A DNA stretch of 64,000 bases from Antennarius striatus. Lineage: Eukaryota; Chordata; Actinopteri; Lophiiformes; Antennariidae. The stretch spans positions 17,743,827 to 17,807,826 of the forward strand of contig NC_090791.1 of NCBI RefSeq assembly GCF_040054535.1, given 5' to 3'. Below are positions 13,001 to 26,720 of the stretch, piece after piece. The notes under the pieces are model-generated. The model made no database searches. It was not told where the DNA came from and saw only the letters and a program-made list of their open reading frames with translations. Position 1 is the stretch's first letter. Each line of letters begins with the position of its first letter. The position numbers and the translations under genes were made by a program.

Positions 13001-16000
13001 GCCCCAGTTCACATTAATCGATTGACTTAGACTAACCAAAACATAAATTGGCAGTGTTTTCGTTTGTGTACGTCCTAGCGTCCTAGACGTACATTTTTTG
13101 ACAGGGATGCACAATCACCAGACAGCGTGCTCTACAGTCACTTCCATTCAACAAAAATATTTACAATTTACAATATTTACGATATTTACAATATTTACAT
13201 TTCTTCACTCAAATCTCAAAGCCGGAAAATGCCATTATGTTTCTCGCGCACGTTTCTCGTCACGAGATTCATCTGCGTGATTCTGCCATATTAAAATCGA
13301 CCAAACAACACAACGTCTGCGCGTTTTACACACTGCAGTGAGAGCGAGGAGTTGGTTAGACCCTCTAGACCAATCATAATCTGTAGCTTATAATTGGAGA
13401 GTCCTGTTGGGTTTCTCTGTATGTTGAAGCACTTTGAAAATTCTGCTGATGTGATTAAGCGCTATACAAATAAAGGTTGATCAATCAATTGATTGATTGA
13501 TTGATTGATTGATTATCACATGCCTCCAAAAAAAGATGCATAAGTTGGAGAAAAAGCAAGTGACAATGAGTGCTTTCTTGAATAAAAAACAATCAAAAGT
13601 GAATGAAGAAAAAGAGACGGATATTACTACAGATATTAATGAAATCTGTTCGGAGAATATTTTTTACAGCTTGGTGCAGTGTCCACAGGAGAATAAATGA
13701 ATTAAAGGCAAAGAAATCTATTGAGTGAAAAGAAAAATCTTTCTTTATTTCTAAAACTGTTTTTTTTAAATGACTATCGGGCTTTAACATTTTGATGAAA
13801 CTAATGTAATTTTACTCTTCTTTTTCTTTTTACTCAAACAGTTATGATGGTATTAATAAAAACAATAAAATTAACAGTTGCTCAGTTTTTATATTGTACT
13901 ACTGGCAAAACTCAATCCTTGCATACGATTCTACCTTATATTCTATTACCTTTGGGATGCATAAACGTTATATTTTCCTTGAAGGGAATCCCAGGGATGC
14001 ACTACTTTATTGAGGCCAAATGAACTCTGACTTGGTTTGTCCTCTTTCTGGAAAATCAGAAATACAAACTATTGTAAACATGCTCTGTGGTCAAACTGGG
14101 TTTTAGACTAAAGACAGACCTTATATATACTTTTCACACATGTTATATTTAATAGTTGCACTAACTCCACATTTAAGTAAGAGAACTTTATGTTGTTGCT
14201 TTAACATCTTCTTAAGGGATGAACGTAGGGCGGCAGTGGCTCAGTGGTAGAGCAGGTCGTCCAATAATCACAAGGTCGCTGGTTCGATTCCCGCTCCTGC
14301 CCAGCCACCCGGACTGTGAGCTGACAGCGGGAGGTTTCAGCTCACCTCCTGAGCATTGCCGAGGCGCCTTTGAGCAAGGCGCTGTCCCCCTTTATAAATT
14401 GCTCATTACCAGGAAGGAGCTGCCTGCCACTCTACCTCCCACTGCACGCTTACAGGCCCCTCATGTGTGTGTGTGTGTGTGTGTGTGTGAAAGTCTCTCG
14501 TTATTTATTTGAGGTCTTTTTCTTTTTTTTCTTGTTATCTCGTTCGTAGCCTGACATTATTGATTTGTTTCCCCCTCCTGATCTCACACAGAGGAGGTTC
14601 TTAAGGGAGCAGTGGCTCAGTGGAACATCTTCACCTAACATCTCTACGCCCCGTCACGACGACGACACAGACACCCCTGCAGTGTGAGCCCCTTTAACAG
14701 TCAATCATTCACTTATTCATCACTACAGGTGGATTTATTTGACATGAATGGAGCAAAGAGTCCAGTATTTATACGCTGGTGCGCCAACCATGATAGGATT
14801 GAACCGAAAGAGACAATGTGATGAATCATGTTAGTTCTAATGTGTATGTGTGTGTGTTTGTGTGTGTGAAACAAAACATAAGTCAGAAGACGTCTGAAGA
14901 GGAGAAAGCAGCTGTTACCAGAGAGAAGGAGCGAGTGAACGAAGGATCTGTCTGTTCAGCCGCCGCCAGAGCTCCAGACATCCATCAGGTGAGATCGGTA
15001 GAGGGTTCTACACGTGTCCACATGTTCACACTCACACCAGCAAGTAATAGCTTCTGATGGTCTTCATCACATGGAATGAAATAGTATCTGACAACAGCCA
15101 GGTTTTTCTTGCATTTACTGCTTTAAATGGAGCAAATTTTTGGAGATAAAGTCGGAGAGGCCAGACTGAGGTGGTTTGGACATGTCCAGAGGAGAGATAG
15201 TGAATATATTGGTAGAAGGATGCTGAGTTTTGAACTGCCAGGCAGGAGGCCTAGAGGAAGACCAAAGAGGAGGTTTATGGATGTAGTGAGGGAGGACATG
15301 AAGGTAGTTGGTGTGAGAGAAGAGGATGAAGAAGACAGGGTTAGATGGAGGACACTGATTCTCTGTGGCGACCCCTGAAGGGAAAAGCTGAAAGGAAAAG
15401 AAGACTGATTTAAATCGAGCAAATCTATCATACAACAGCTTTTTATCTCTAAACTCCACCATATTGGCCTTCGTGTGACACTCGCCACCAACAGCTGGGC
15501 TGCAATGGCTGCTGGGTCAAATAACCGCAGCTTCTCTTAATGTGATGAGACTTAGCCTGGTCCAACACCTCTGATGATGACTGTGAAATACTTATGGTGG
15601 GGAGGGCTCCTGGTTGGGGGGGGGGGGTCAACACTGACTGTTTTAAATGTCTGCTGATGGAGAGCACTTACAATTGTCCTTATTCTTCTTTCATAGGCTG
15701 GCAGTGACGAGGCTGTACAAGGTAAGACATCAACAGGCTGTAATCATCATCAGCTTCCATCTCCTCTTAGCCAGTCTCATGGCTACGCCTGCCTAGAGTC
15801 TATTCTCTCTTGACAGATGATAATTTGCCGTAACTAAGTCTTGGCGTAAGGAATAGTGGTTTTAATCAGGATGACAGAATGGAGCCATGGCTGAGGAACA
15901 GCTCTGCTCCGACTGTAATCACAGTACTTACACTCTGCCTGCATGACTCATCCTGCAGGCAGACAACAACAACAACAGCATGCAGGAAAACATGCATAAA

Positions 16001-18584
16001 AAGAACTTTCAGACAGCTTCCACTGTGTAAAGAAAAAAAGGGTACAGAAACCTTAAATGATTAAAAATTCACCGATATGATTAAGGACATACAGTATACT
16101 TAAACAGGTCAAAACAAGCACTTACTATGCAGGGATGTACTGTATAATGACAAGTCATTTTGGTTATTCCAGTTTATTTCAATTCACTATGTAGGTAGTC
16201 CTCAGCCTACAAACACAACTGGTTCCTAGAGGCCGTTTGTAAGTTAAATCCACTGAGATTTTCCACCACACTCACATGAATGATGCGCTGATGCACTTCC
16301 TGATCATCAAAGGTCAGACACGCCCCTTTATGCTTGCTTACTCTTTCACTTCCATTGATTTTTTCAATGAACTCGACCAATAGAAAAACATTCAGAATTC
16401 AGCGTTGGCGTCAGTTAGTGTTTCCAGACAGAAACTCAAACCGGCCAATATTGGTTCCTACTTATACCCGAGCACCAATTTGAGTTTTCTTTCAGGTAGT
16501 CTGTAGTCTACATGCTGCTCTAACTTTCCTGGCCTGAATTGCCTTCAGTCTCGATGTTGGTGAACGTCCCCATAAACATAAATACATTATGGGTTTGTTT
16601 CCTGCTCAGAAGTTCACAGAGATGTGGATAAAAGAAGAAGGAAATGCTGCAGATGACGCCAACAGGAAAGAAAGAAAAGACCACATGAAGTCTAACATCA
16701 GAGCAACCTGTCTGATATCTGTTGAGTCACTTTAAACGTGACATGAAATCTGAATCTATAGAGCGTTAATGTTCCGTCCCTCTGTGGGGATTGAAGCAAA
16801 TAGGGAAACTACAGTAGTTGGATCTGGCGGCACGCAGTTGTTTGTATCTACAAATGTTCATAAGTCAGATGTTCATATCTTGAGGACTACCTGTGCTCAT
16901 ATTATTTTTCACATTTTCATACATGTAGCACAAGGTGTATGTTTTCTGTTTCAGTGAGTAAAGACGCTGAGGATAACTTCACCACACCAATGGAACAACG
17001 GATTTTTGCGGAAGAGAGGAATGATGGCCGATCAGGTGAGACAAATAGACTTTAGCTGAAGACAAGCAGAGGGGAGTGAGGTGCAGTTACCTCATGTCTG
17101 ATGATTGGACTGTCACCGATCTGTTACTCTTTAGTCCAAAAGGTCAGGGTTATGGAGATGGACGTTCGCTCTCATGACAGAAAGAACTTCACTGTCTGAC
17201 TCCTTCTGTTATAGCACTGCTGGAGCAGATCAACAATATTTCACCATGGGGATGGGATAAATATGACCTAATAAACTGGAATTTATTCTCCAGACTATCG
17301 ATTAGTTGATTAAATTAGTCTGTACTTCCCTTGAAAATGATGGTGCTTTTGTTTGATGTGCTTCTGGCCTCAGGGTATGACCTCACGATGTCACTGACGT
17401 GATCGACCCAAGAAAAATGTTATATTTAGCCCGAGTCCTTGTTACTATAGCTGAACAGCTGTGTGGAATAAAAACCAGTGTGTATATCTCTGTATATCGT
17501 GTATTGTGACTGATCACATTGTTGTAAAAAAGCAGTAATAAAGCTGTCAACCTCTCATTATTTATTATATTCTAGTCAATTATGCCTTTAAAGACGGTTT
17601 GATTCCACAAAAAACAAGGATGCACTATAGAATGCAAATGTAATTGTTTATTTGTAATTTATTCTTCAGAGTTGTACTCCTTTTTGAATTTTATCTTCAA
17701 ATTTTTTGAGCTTTGTTCTGTTTGTTGTTTCAGTTCTGGGAACGTTGGCAGTGCAGGTTGAGAGAGACCCCCGGACCGGTGCCACCGTTGTCAGGTCCGT
17801 GACTCCTGTGTCGCCACCAGCCGGTGCTCCAGTAGCTGTTCCACTGTTTGATGACGGCAGGAAAAGTATTCACGCGGTCAGCGGGGAGGGAGTTGAACCC
17901 TCGACTGAAGAGCTCGGTCAGATCTTGAGTGTTATTGATGGTGTTGGGATGAAAGTACTGCTGGATGAGGTAACAGTAACACCATTCAAGGGAGAGGCAA
18001 AGATCAAGAATGAGGATGTCAACACAGTTCCAGAGCGGCAAGTCATGTCTGATCCAACTCGTCATCGTGAGGAGGACACGGCACTGAAAGAAACCTCTAA
18101 AGGGTCTGAGCTAGAAGCTCAGTTGAAGGTGAAGGACTCCGCTGAAACTACGGGAACTGTGAAGGAGAATGAAGATAAGAGAATCATGGTGGATCAAAAC
18201 ATCGCAGAAGAAATAAGCGACATGGAGGTTCAGAACTTGGACGAACGCCCCGTCACTCTCCTGTTCCTGGGATACACTGATTCTACACCTGTACAAGATC
18301 AAGACCAGGAGAACTATGAAGGCATGCTCACAGCAGAAAGAGTGATCATCAGTGATGAAGGAGAAGAAGAAGTTGTAGCATCTGCTTCACCTCAGGTGAG
18401 GGAAGCGTCTCAAGAACATCCTGAAGTGTTTCAAGACGTTCCCCTGGAAGGAAATGGAGCAGCAGGAGTTAAAATCCAGGGAGAGGAAGGAGATAAGAAG
18501 CTGCGTGATCCATCTTTACTCACTACAGCTGAAGGAGGAACCACGTCCAAGAGCAAGACCTGCCAGTGTTGCTCCATCATGTAG
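9960..18584 (+). CDS. palm3: Paralemmin family protein, PALM3-like (six coding exons, about 390 aa)
   Basis: Paralemmins are lipid-anchored phosphoproteins of the cytoplasmic face of the plasma membrane, linked to membrane dynamics and cell shape. Coding exons are 9960-10004, 11721-11801, 14592-14681, 15697-15721, 16955-17035 and 17734-18584, all with AG/GT borders and one continuous frame. An N-terminal coiled-coil region (residues 1-55) carries YQERLHVIE and LREQWLSG, matching the family's Q/RERLxxIAEKR and LRERWLxxG. Exon 6 carries the core LAVQVERDPRTG, then DDGRKSIHAVSG and RPVTLLFLGY (residues 279-288). The end TCQCCSIM has clustered cysteines for palmitoylation and a CaaX box (CSIM) for prenylation. 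The SKSKTCQCC tail resembles PALM3 more than PALM1. At about 390 aa it is nearer PALM1 in length than human PALM3. Family assignment is firm; the paralog is less so. Confidence 0.85.
10089..10729. mobile_element. Mariner-like MITE with internal tandem duplication, in paralemmin intron 1
   Basis: The element spans 10091-10727 and is flanked on both sides by TA (10089-10090 and 10728-10729), the Tc1/mariner target. The left end reads CAGTCAAACCTTGG, and the reverse complement of the right end reads CGGTCAACCCTTGG, so the ends are inverted repeats. Motifs such as 'ttcgaccagaaaatcc' and 'gaacggattatgttcg' recur near the ends. No transposase frame is present. An interior block is duplicated in tandem (10201-10379 and 10380-10560). 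Confidence 0.7.
10201..10560 (+). repeat. Two-copy tandem repeat, about 179 bp unit
   Basis: The second copy begins at 10380 with the same AAACCGAAAGAAGCC start as the first at 10201. Shared landmarks follow in order: 'tacctgaacgcgactcactt', 'gcgcattcatgttcaaagtt', 'ctgtctatttctac' and 'ggtaaacagtatacagtgca'. The copies differ by scattered substitutions and short indels, so the duplication is not recent. Confidence 0.75.
11721..11801 (+). CDS. palm3: Paralemmin coding exon 2
   Basis: The exon lies between acceptor 'gtgtggtcag' and donor 'aaaaag|gtgaca'. It is 81 bp, phase 0 to phase 0, and encodes 27 residues starting ERHRQQEEERKLRRE. In mammalian PALM1 the stretch before SKALRERWL is also a 27-residue Lys/Arg/Gln/Glu-rich segment (from memory). 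Sequence identity to that segment is weak, so the coiled coil has diverged while length and phase agree. Confidence 0.75.
12900..12980 (+). repeat. Fish SINE/LINE-related fragment
   Basis: The sequence 'ccagctgagataggctcc' followed by 'tgtgacccgctacggcgg' matches the widespread fish repeat segment CAGCTGGGATAGGCTCC ... GTGACCC. A C-tract of about 10 bases precedes it. Only the fragment is present. Confidence 0.5.
13385..13516 (+). mobile_element. L2/CR1-like LINE 3' tail ending in (ATTG)n
   Basis: The segment ends with 'gtgattaagcgctatacaaa', then 'taaaggttgatcaatcaa' and about seven ATTG repeats. A severely 5'-truncated LINE copy of this kind ends in a short tandem repeat instead of poly(A). 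The same tail occurs at 36420-36650. Confidence 0.6.
14226..14490 (+). mobile_element. tRNA-derived SINE in paralemmin intron 2
   Basis: A RNA polymerase III promoter is visible: A box TGGCTCAGTGG at 14237-14247 and B box GGTTCGATTCC at 14281-14291, 33 bp apart, as in tRNA genes. The head is followed by an unrelated body ('tgagcaaggcgctgtccccc') and a (TG)n tail at 14465-14489. The 'head' does not fold into an intact tRNA gene with a CCA-ready acceptor stem, so this is a SINE and not a functional tRNA. Confidence 0.8.
14592..14681 (+). CDS. palm3: Paralemmin coding exon 3 (LREQWLSG)
   Basis: The acceptor is 'gatctcacacag'. The exon encodes RRFLREQWLSGTSSPN and then an acidic stretch RHDDDTDT. 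LREQWLSG aligns with the family signature LRERWLxxG. The end at 14681 uses donor GTGTGA. A better-looking donor GTGAGC lies 2 bp downstream (exon end 14683, phase 2). The choice is tied to the acceptor used for exon 4. Confidence 0.75.
15125..15410 (+). mobile_element. 5'-truncated RTE-like LINE 3' end, in paralemmin intron 3
   Basis: An open frame from 15127 to 15378 encodes LRWFGHVQRRD, GRRPRGRPKRR and a terminal RVRWRTLILCGDP, the pattern at the extreme C-terminus of non-LTR retrotransposon ORF2 proteins of the RTE type. An in-frame TAA sits directly before the ATG, so the copy is truncated there. The 3' tail 'cgacccctgaagggaaaagc' is the usual LINE end, and its reverse complement recurs at 39612-39648. 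Confidence 0.75.
15697..15721 (+). CDS. palm3: Paralemmin coding micro-exon 4 (25 bp)
   Basis: The exon has acceptor 'ttctttcatag' and donor GTAAGA. It encodes AGSDEAVQ and ends in phase 1. A second acceptor at 15703-15704 would give a 17-bp exon. That form joins in frame only to the alternative exon 3 end at 14683 (then VDEAVQ). The exon was accepted because it is the only short segment here that keeps the frame between exons 3 and 5. Confidence 0.6.
16193..16892. mobile_element. MITE with inverted termini in paralemmin intron 4
   Basis: The left end begins AGGTAGTCCTCAGCCTA. The reverse complement of the right end begins AGGTAGTCCTCAAGATA, so 12 terminal bases are perfect inverted repeats. 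The 700-bp interior has no transposase frame. Subterminal sequence on both sides ('ctacaaacacaac' on the left, 'atctacaaatgttcataag' on the right) fits a mariner-type MITE, but clear TA duplications are not seen. The right end lies 62 bp from the start of exon 5. Confidence 0.65.
16955..17035 (+). CDS. palm3: Paralemmin coding exon 5
   Basis: The acceptor is 'tgttttctgtttcag' and the donor is 'atcag|gtgaga'. The exon is 81 bp, phase 1 to phase 1. It encodes VSKDAEDNFTTPMEQ and a charged tail IFAEERNDGRS. It has no strong family motif, which is expected for the variable linker between the coiled coil and the conserved core. Borders and frame support it. Confidence 0.7.
17734..18584 (+). CDS. 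palm3: Paralemmin coding exon 6 (core and CaaX terminus)
   Basis: The exon opens after 'ttgtttcag' in phase 1, and its first codon completes Val. It encodes LAVQVERDPRTGATVV, then a variable Glu/Lys-rich middle, RPVTLLFLGY and the C-terminal TCQCCSIM before TAG. The order matches paralemmins: conserved core, phosphorylatable linker, VTxxFxGY block, lipidated tail. This is the strongest evidence for the gene. Confidence 0.9.
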
Positions 18585-19106
18585 GAAAAGATTGTGGAGA
18601 CTGTCCTCGCCAGCCTTAATCCTTCCATTTGTTATCTTTTGCCTTTCATCAGACGCTATACCGCATTGCTGCCTTCATGACAAATGTGAGAAAATATGCT
18701 ACCATCTGGTGTTATTTTGTTTTTGGCCCTGAGAATCCAAAGCTTCGCTTTATTTTACCAAAGAAACACATTTATTATTCTGTTGTTTTTTTTGTAGCGC
18801 CTGTAACTGACTACACTTCTAAGGAACTTTTAAAATCCACTTCTTCCCCCTAGTGGACAAACCTGACAACAACTTCTAGGTGCGTCTCAGACGTCTCTCC
18901 ACCTTACCGTCTTTTCCATGCCTTATCAATACAAAAACGCTTTGAGCGTTTTCATCAAATGTTGCAGGAAAAAGTTGAGTCAAAAAAGCAATACTTCTAT
19001 GATTTAATGTGTCGACTTTCATTTTCATGAGTAGAAAAATATTAACACTTTTTATACTTTTCATCATTTGACTTTTTTCTCCACTGCTCCTCAGGACTGC
19101 AATAAA
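18585..19106 (+). other. palm3: Paralemmin 3' UTR with poly(A) signal
   Basis: The region after the TAG stop is AT-rich and contains no further exon. The first canonical AATAAA is at 19101-19106, about 515 bp after the stop. It is the simplest candidate for the 3' end; transcript data would be needed to fix it. Confidence 0.5.
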
Positions 19107-21335
19107 AAGAGTACTTGTAGACTATAATATCCTACATTTAAGATGTTTGTGAAACCTTGACCAGATAATATTAGTAGTAAGACCAACAAGCTGATTATAG
19201 TAAAGCTCCCTCTGACACTGTAACGTGTACGTGTTACTCCTCAGTTTATGCATGAACTGTATGTCTATCTTTGTGTTTTTTGGTGCTGACATCACGGTCA
19301 AATACTTGGGCTCAGCAGCGAGAATTATTTCCTGAAACATGAAACAATAATGGTGACGTCTTTTTAGGACTAGTCAAGAATGTTTTGAATTGCTGCCATG
19401 GGAGAATCTTCAAAAATACCAGCAACAGGCCTTCTACCTTTAAGATCTGTTCAGCGTTTTATTATTTTTATTACAATTATTTGGTGTAAAGGTGACACCC
19501 AGCATGTGATGTGAAATGTATGATTATGTAGATAAAACACAATCAAATGACTACGTTCTGTTGTGTTCAATATGTTCTTAGAGATAGAGAAACACACACA
19601 AAACACACACACACACATACACACACACACACACACACACGTAAACATTTATACATGAAGAAGAGGAGAAGAAAAGAGGATTTGCTTGACCAGATGACAC
19701 AGAGGACAGGAAGGTACAGGTCCTAAGTAGCTCAGCTGGATCATTCATATTTCCATTGAGCTCAGTATTATCATACTCTAACGATCCTGTAGCGCTCCAG
19801 TCAGGTGGGTCTCATCCTTCAATGTTTACCTTTGAGCGTTTTAGTTTCACCATCACTCTAACTTCTTCCTGATTGAGAGCTAGAAATTATTCTAAATATT
19901 TATCTGAACCTAGACCGATAAAACCCTCAGGAAAGTTCAAGAACAGACTAGGAGCAATAAAAACTTTGTTTGCTTTATACAGTATATTGGTGAGAATGAC
20001 GACTAGATCACCCATTTCAACATCTGTACCTAAGCACTGACTAAATGAAACTGCATGTTTTCTGTCATTTAACAGTGAAAATGTCCCCTGAAAGAAGGGT
20101 GGAATAAACAGGTTAAGCTCATTAAGGTTCATTAATGTGTCCTATTGCCTGAGATTTAGAAACATTAAGATGCTGCAGTTTGTAATCCAGAAAAACACTG
20201 TGGCCACATTAAGCCCCCAAATGCATGAGTATAAATCACAGATTAATACAGTACGTTCAGTTCACAAATAGATGATAGGGTTCCAGTGTACAGACGTGCA
20301 CTGGGAGAGGAATCCTTGTTACTTCACTGATCACAGAACACAAGCAGTAAAAGTGACTGTTGCTCATGGGAAACCACGACATGAGATTTATTATACCTGG
20401 CCAAACAATGGGAAAGCCTCATTCACTAAAGGAAACTGAGCAGATGAGAGACTCTTAGTCAAAGTGAGCACACACTTTACTGGGTTTGCCACTTAAAAAA
20501 GGAAAAGGCCTAAAGCAGAGGCTCGTGCAAAGCTGATTATTTGAGCTTTGTTGGCAGAATTGGTGGTGCTTGGTCACAATCAGGGAGAAAAGTCACAAAA
20601 GCAACACAAAAAATAAAAAAAATATTAAACTTATTTTGGTGCTTGAATGCATCAGTTGTAATCTTTTAGAGAAAATGATTTGAACATAAGCACCATGATA
20701 ATTTATAAGTAATGAAGTTTCTGATCTAATCCTAGTTGTTTACATCCTCTAGTCCTAACAGTAATGTTGAATGTGTTTGCCTCCTCATAAAAATTTGTCG
20801 ATGTTGATCTTAATGCTTCACTTGCTTGGTGTTTTTCTCTTCAATGCTTTTCTTGACCAGTGGACCATAGCAAGCCATCAACAGGAATGTGCATCTGAGA
20901 ATAGATGTGTGTCTTTGTCAAGACACATGACACACATGACAAGAAAGAAAAATATTGCCCTCTATCACTAAAATTCTTGCAATTCCAACTCAAAAATATA
21001 ATGAAACACTCAAACCAAAGTCTTCTCTCTGTCAGAAAATAACTACCTCTGGTCTGTAAAAGCAAATTATAAAAGCAACGACTTTATTTTATCACGACCC
21101 ACAGTAACATTTTATTGTGTCTCTTAGAACATGAACAACCTTAAATGTTCAAAAGCTTGTAACCATGGAAACAAGCAATCCCAGACCCAGCTCACAAGGT
21201 CTGGTCTCTCAGTATGACTGTGGTCTGTGGATGAAGACAGAAGCCAACACTCTAACAGGCTACACAAACAAGCTACTGTGGTGATAATCTCTAAGACGAA
21301 ACTTCAGTCACTCCTCCTCCTGCCCCAATCACCAG
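19107..21335. other. Spacer between paralemmin and MISP-like genes
   Basis: About 2.2 kb without a supported coding region. It contains a (CA)n microsatellite at about 19598-19641 and otherwise unique sequence. A noncoding first exon and promoter of the downstream gene could lie here, because the large exon that follows appears to start at a splice acceptor. Confidence 0.5.
19596..19642. repeat. (CA)n microsatellite
   Basis: A run of CA dinucleotides interrupted by 'aaaacacac' and 'catacac' units. The open frames it creates on the minus strand are low-complexity artefacts. Confidence 0.9.
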
Positions 21336-21348
21336 ATACCACAGCCTG

Positions 21349-25940
<4,592 letters not shown>

Positions 25941-26720
25941 CAGCGATGTCTGCATCACCTGAAATAGAATATCAAGGAGCTGCCGTGCTAGAGCTCCAGT
26001 CCAGGATGAGTTATTGTAACCAACATCCTGAAGCTAGTTCAGTTCAAATGCTTTCTTCTACTCTGCTTTGTGTGTCAAATGTGAGTTTTGATATATTTAA
26101 ACACTAGTTTGACTCGACACATAAAGCAGACATTTCACTGTAATCATTAAATCCTTTTTCTCTTTAAATCTCTGTCAACCACCTGATATAAACAACAGTC
26201 CTGTTTGACGGTGACACTGTTGTGACGTCTGGCTGTCCTGCAGCTGCTAAATGGTTTGGCAAAATCCAACTGTTTTTTTTTTCTTTCTTCTGAGCCATGT
26301 GAATAAGACCAGGAGACTTTTGTAAAAAATAAGCTTTTTAGCTAAAACACTTCAGATTGCTCATCATGTTTATTTCTACAAATGAAATAACATTGTGTTA
26401 TTGCATGTACATTCAAATCAATGCTATGTAGAACAGATTTAAAGGGACAGTACACTGATTTGAAATCAGGTTCAGATTCACTCGTCATAACTAGCAGGCT
26501 TATCCTGTAGAAACAATACAACAAAACAAAACAACAAAAACCAATGATGATGTCATTACAATTAGGATGGTCATCTTATTAAAAGGAAAAATGTAAGTTT
26601 AGCACCTGGAAGACATAAGTGATAACTGCTCAGGGACAGTTTTATGAAAGACATTGTACAGTTGCATTGTGGGAAATAATGGGGCTTGAATCACATTAGT
26701 TAAGAAAATGTAAATAAATG
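25941..26720 (+). other. misp3: Probable 3' UTR of the MISP3-like gene
   Basis: No coding signal follows the stop. The nearest canonical AATAAA I see is at 26713-26718. Variant signals closer to the stop cannot be excluded, so the 3' end is approximate. Confidence 0.35.

Larger units (their letters stand above)
11802..14591. other. Paralemmin intron 2 with several repeats
   Basis: This intron carries a repeat fragment near 12900-12980, an L2/CR1-like tail with (ATTG)n at 13385-13516, and a tRNA-derived SINE at 14226-14490. Near 12585-12640 the motif CCAAAATGGCAG occurs twice within about 50 bp. It resembles a YY1-type site, but nothing else supports a function there. Confidence 0.55.

Noticed and set aside
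14226-14305. A tRNA gene
   Set aside because: The A and B boxes are good, but the segment continues into a repeat body and (TG)n tail and the tRNA fold is not intact, so it is a SINE head.
14609-14623. Exon 3 of the paralemmin gene shares the 15-mer GCAGTGGCTCAGTGG with the nearby SINE A-box region, suggesting exonisation of a SINE
   Set aside because: The codons encode the family motif LREQWLSG, and the match ends at once on both sides, so chance is the simpler explanation.
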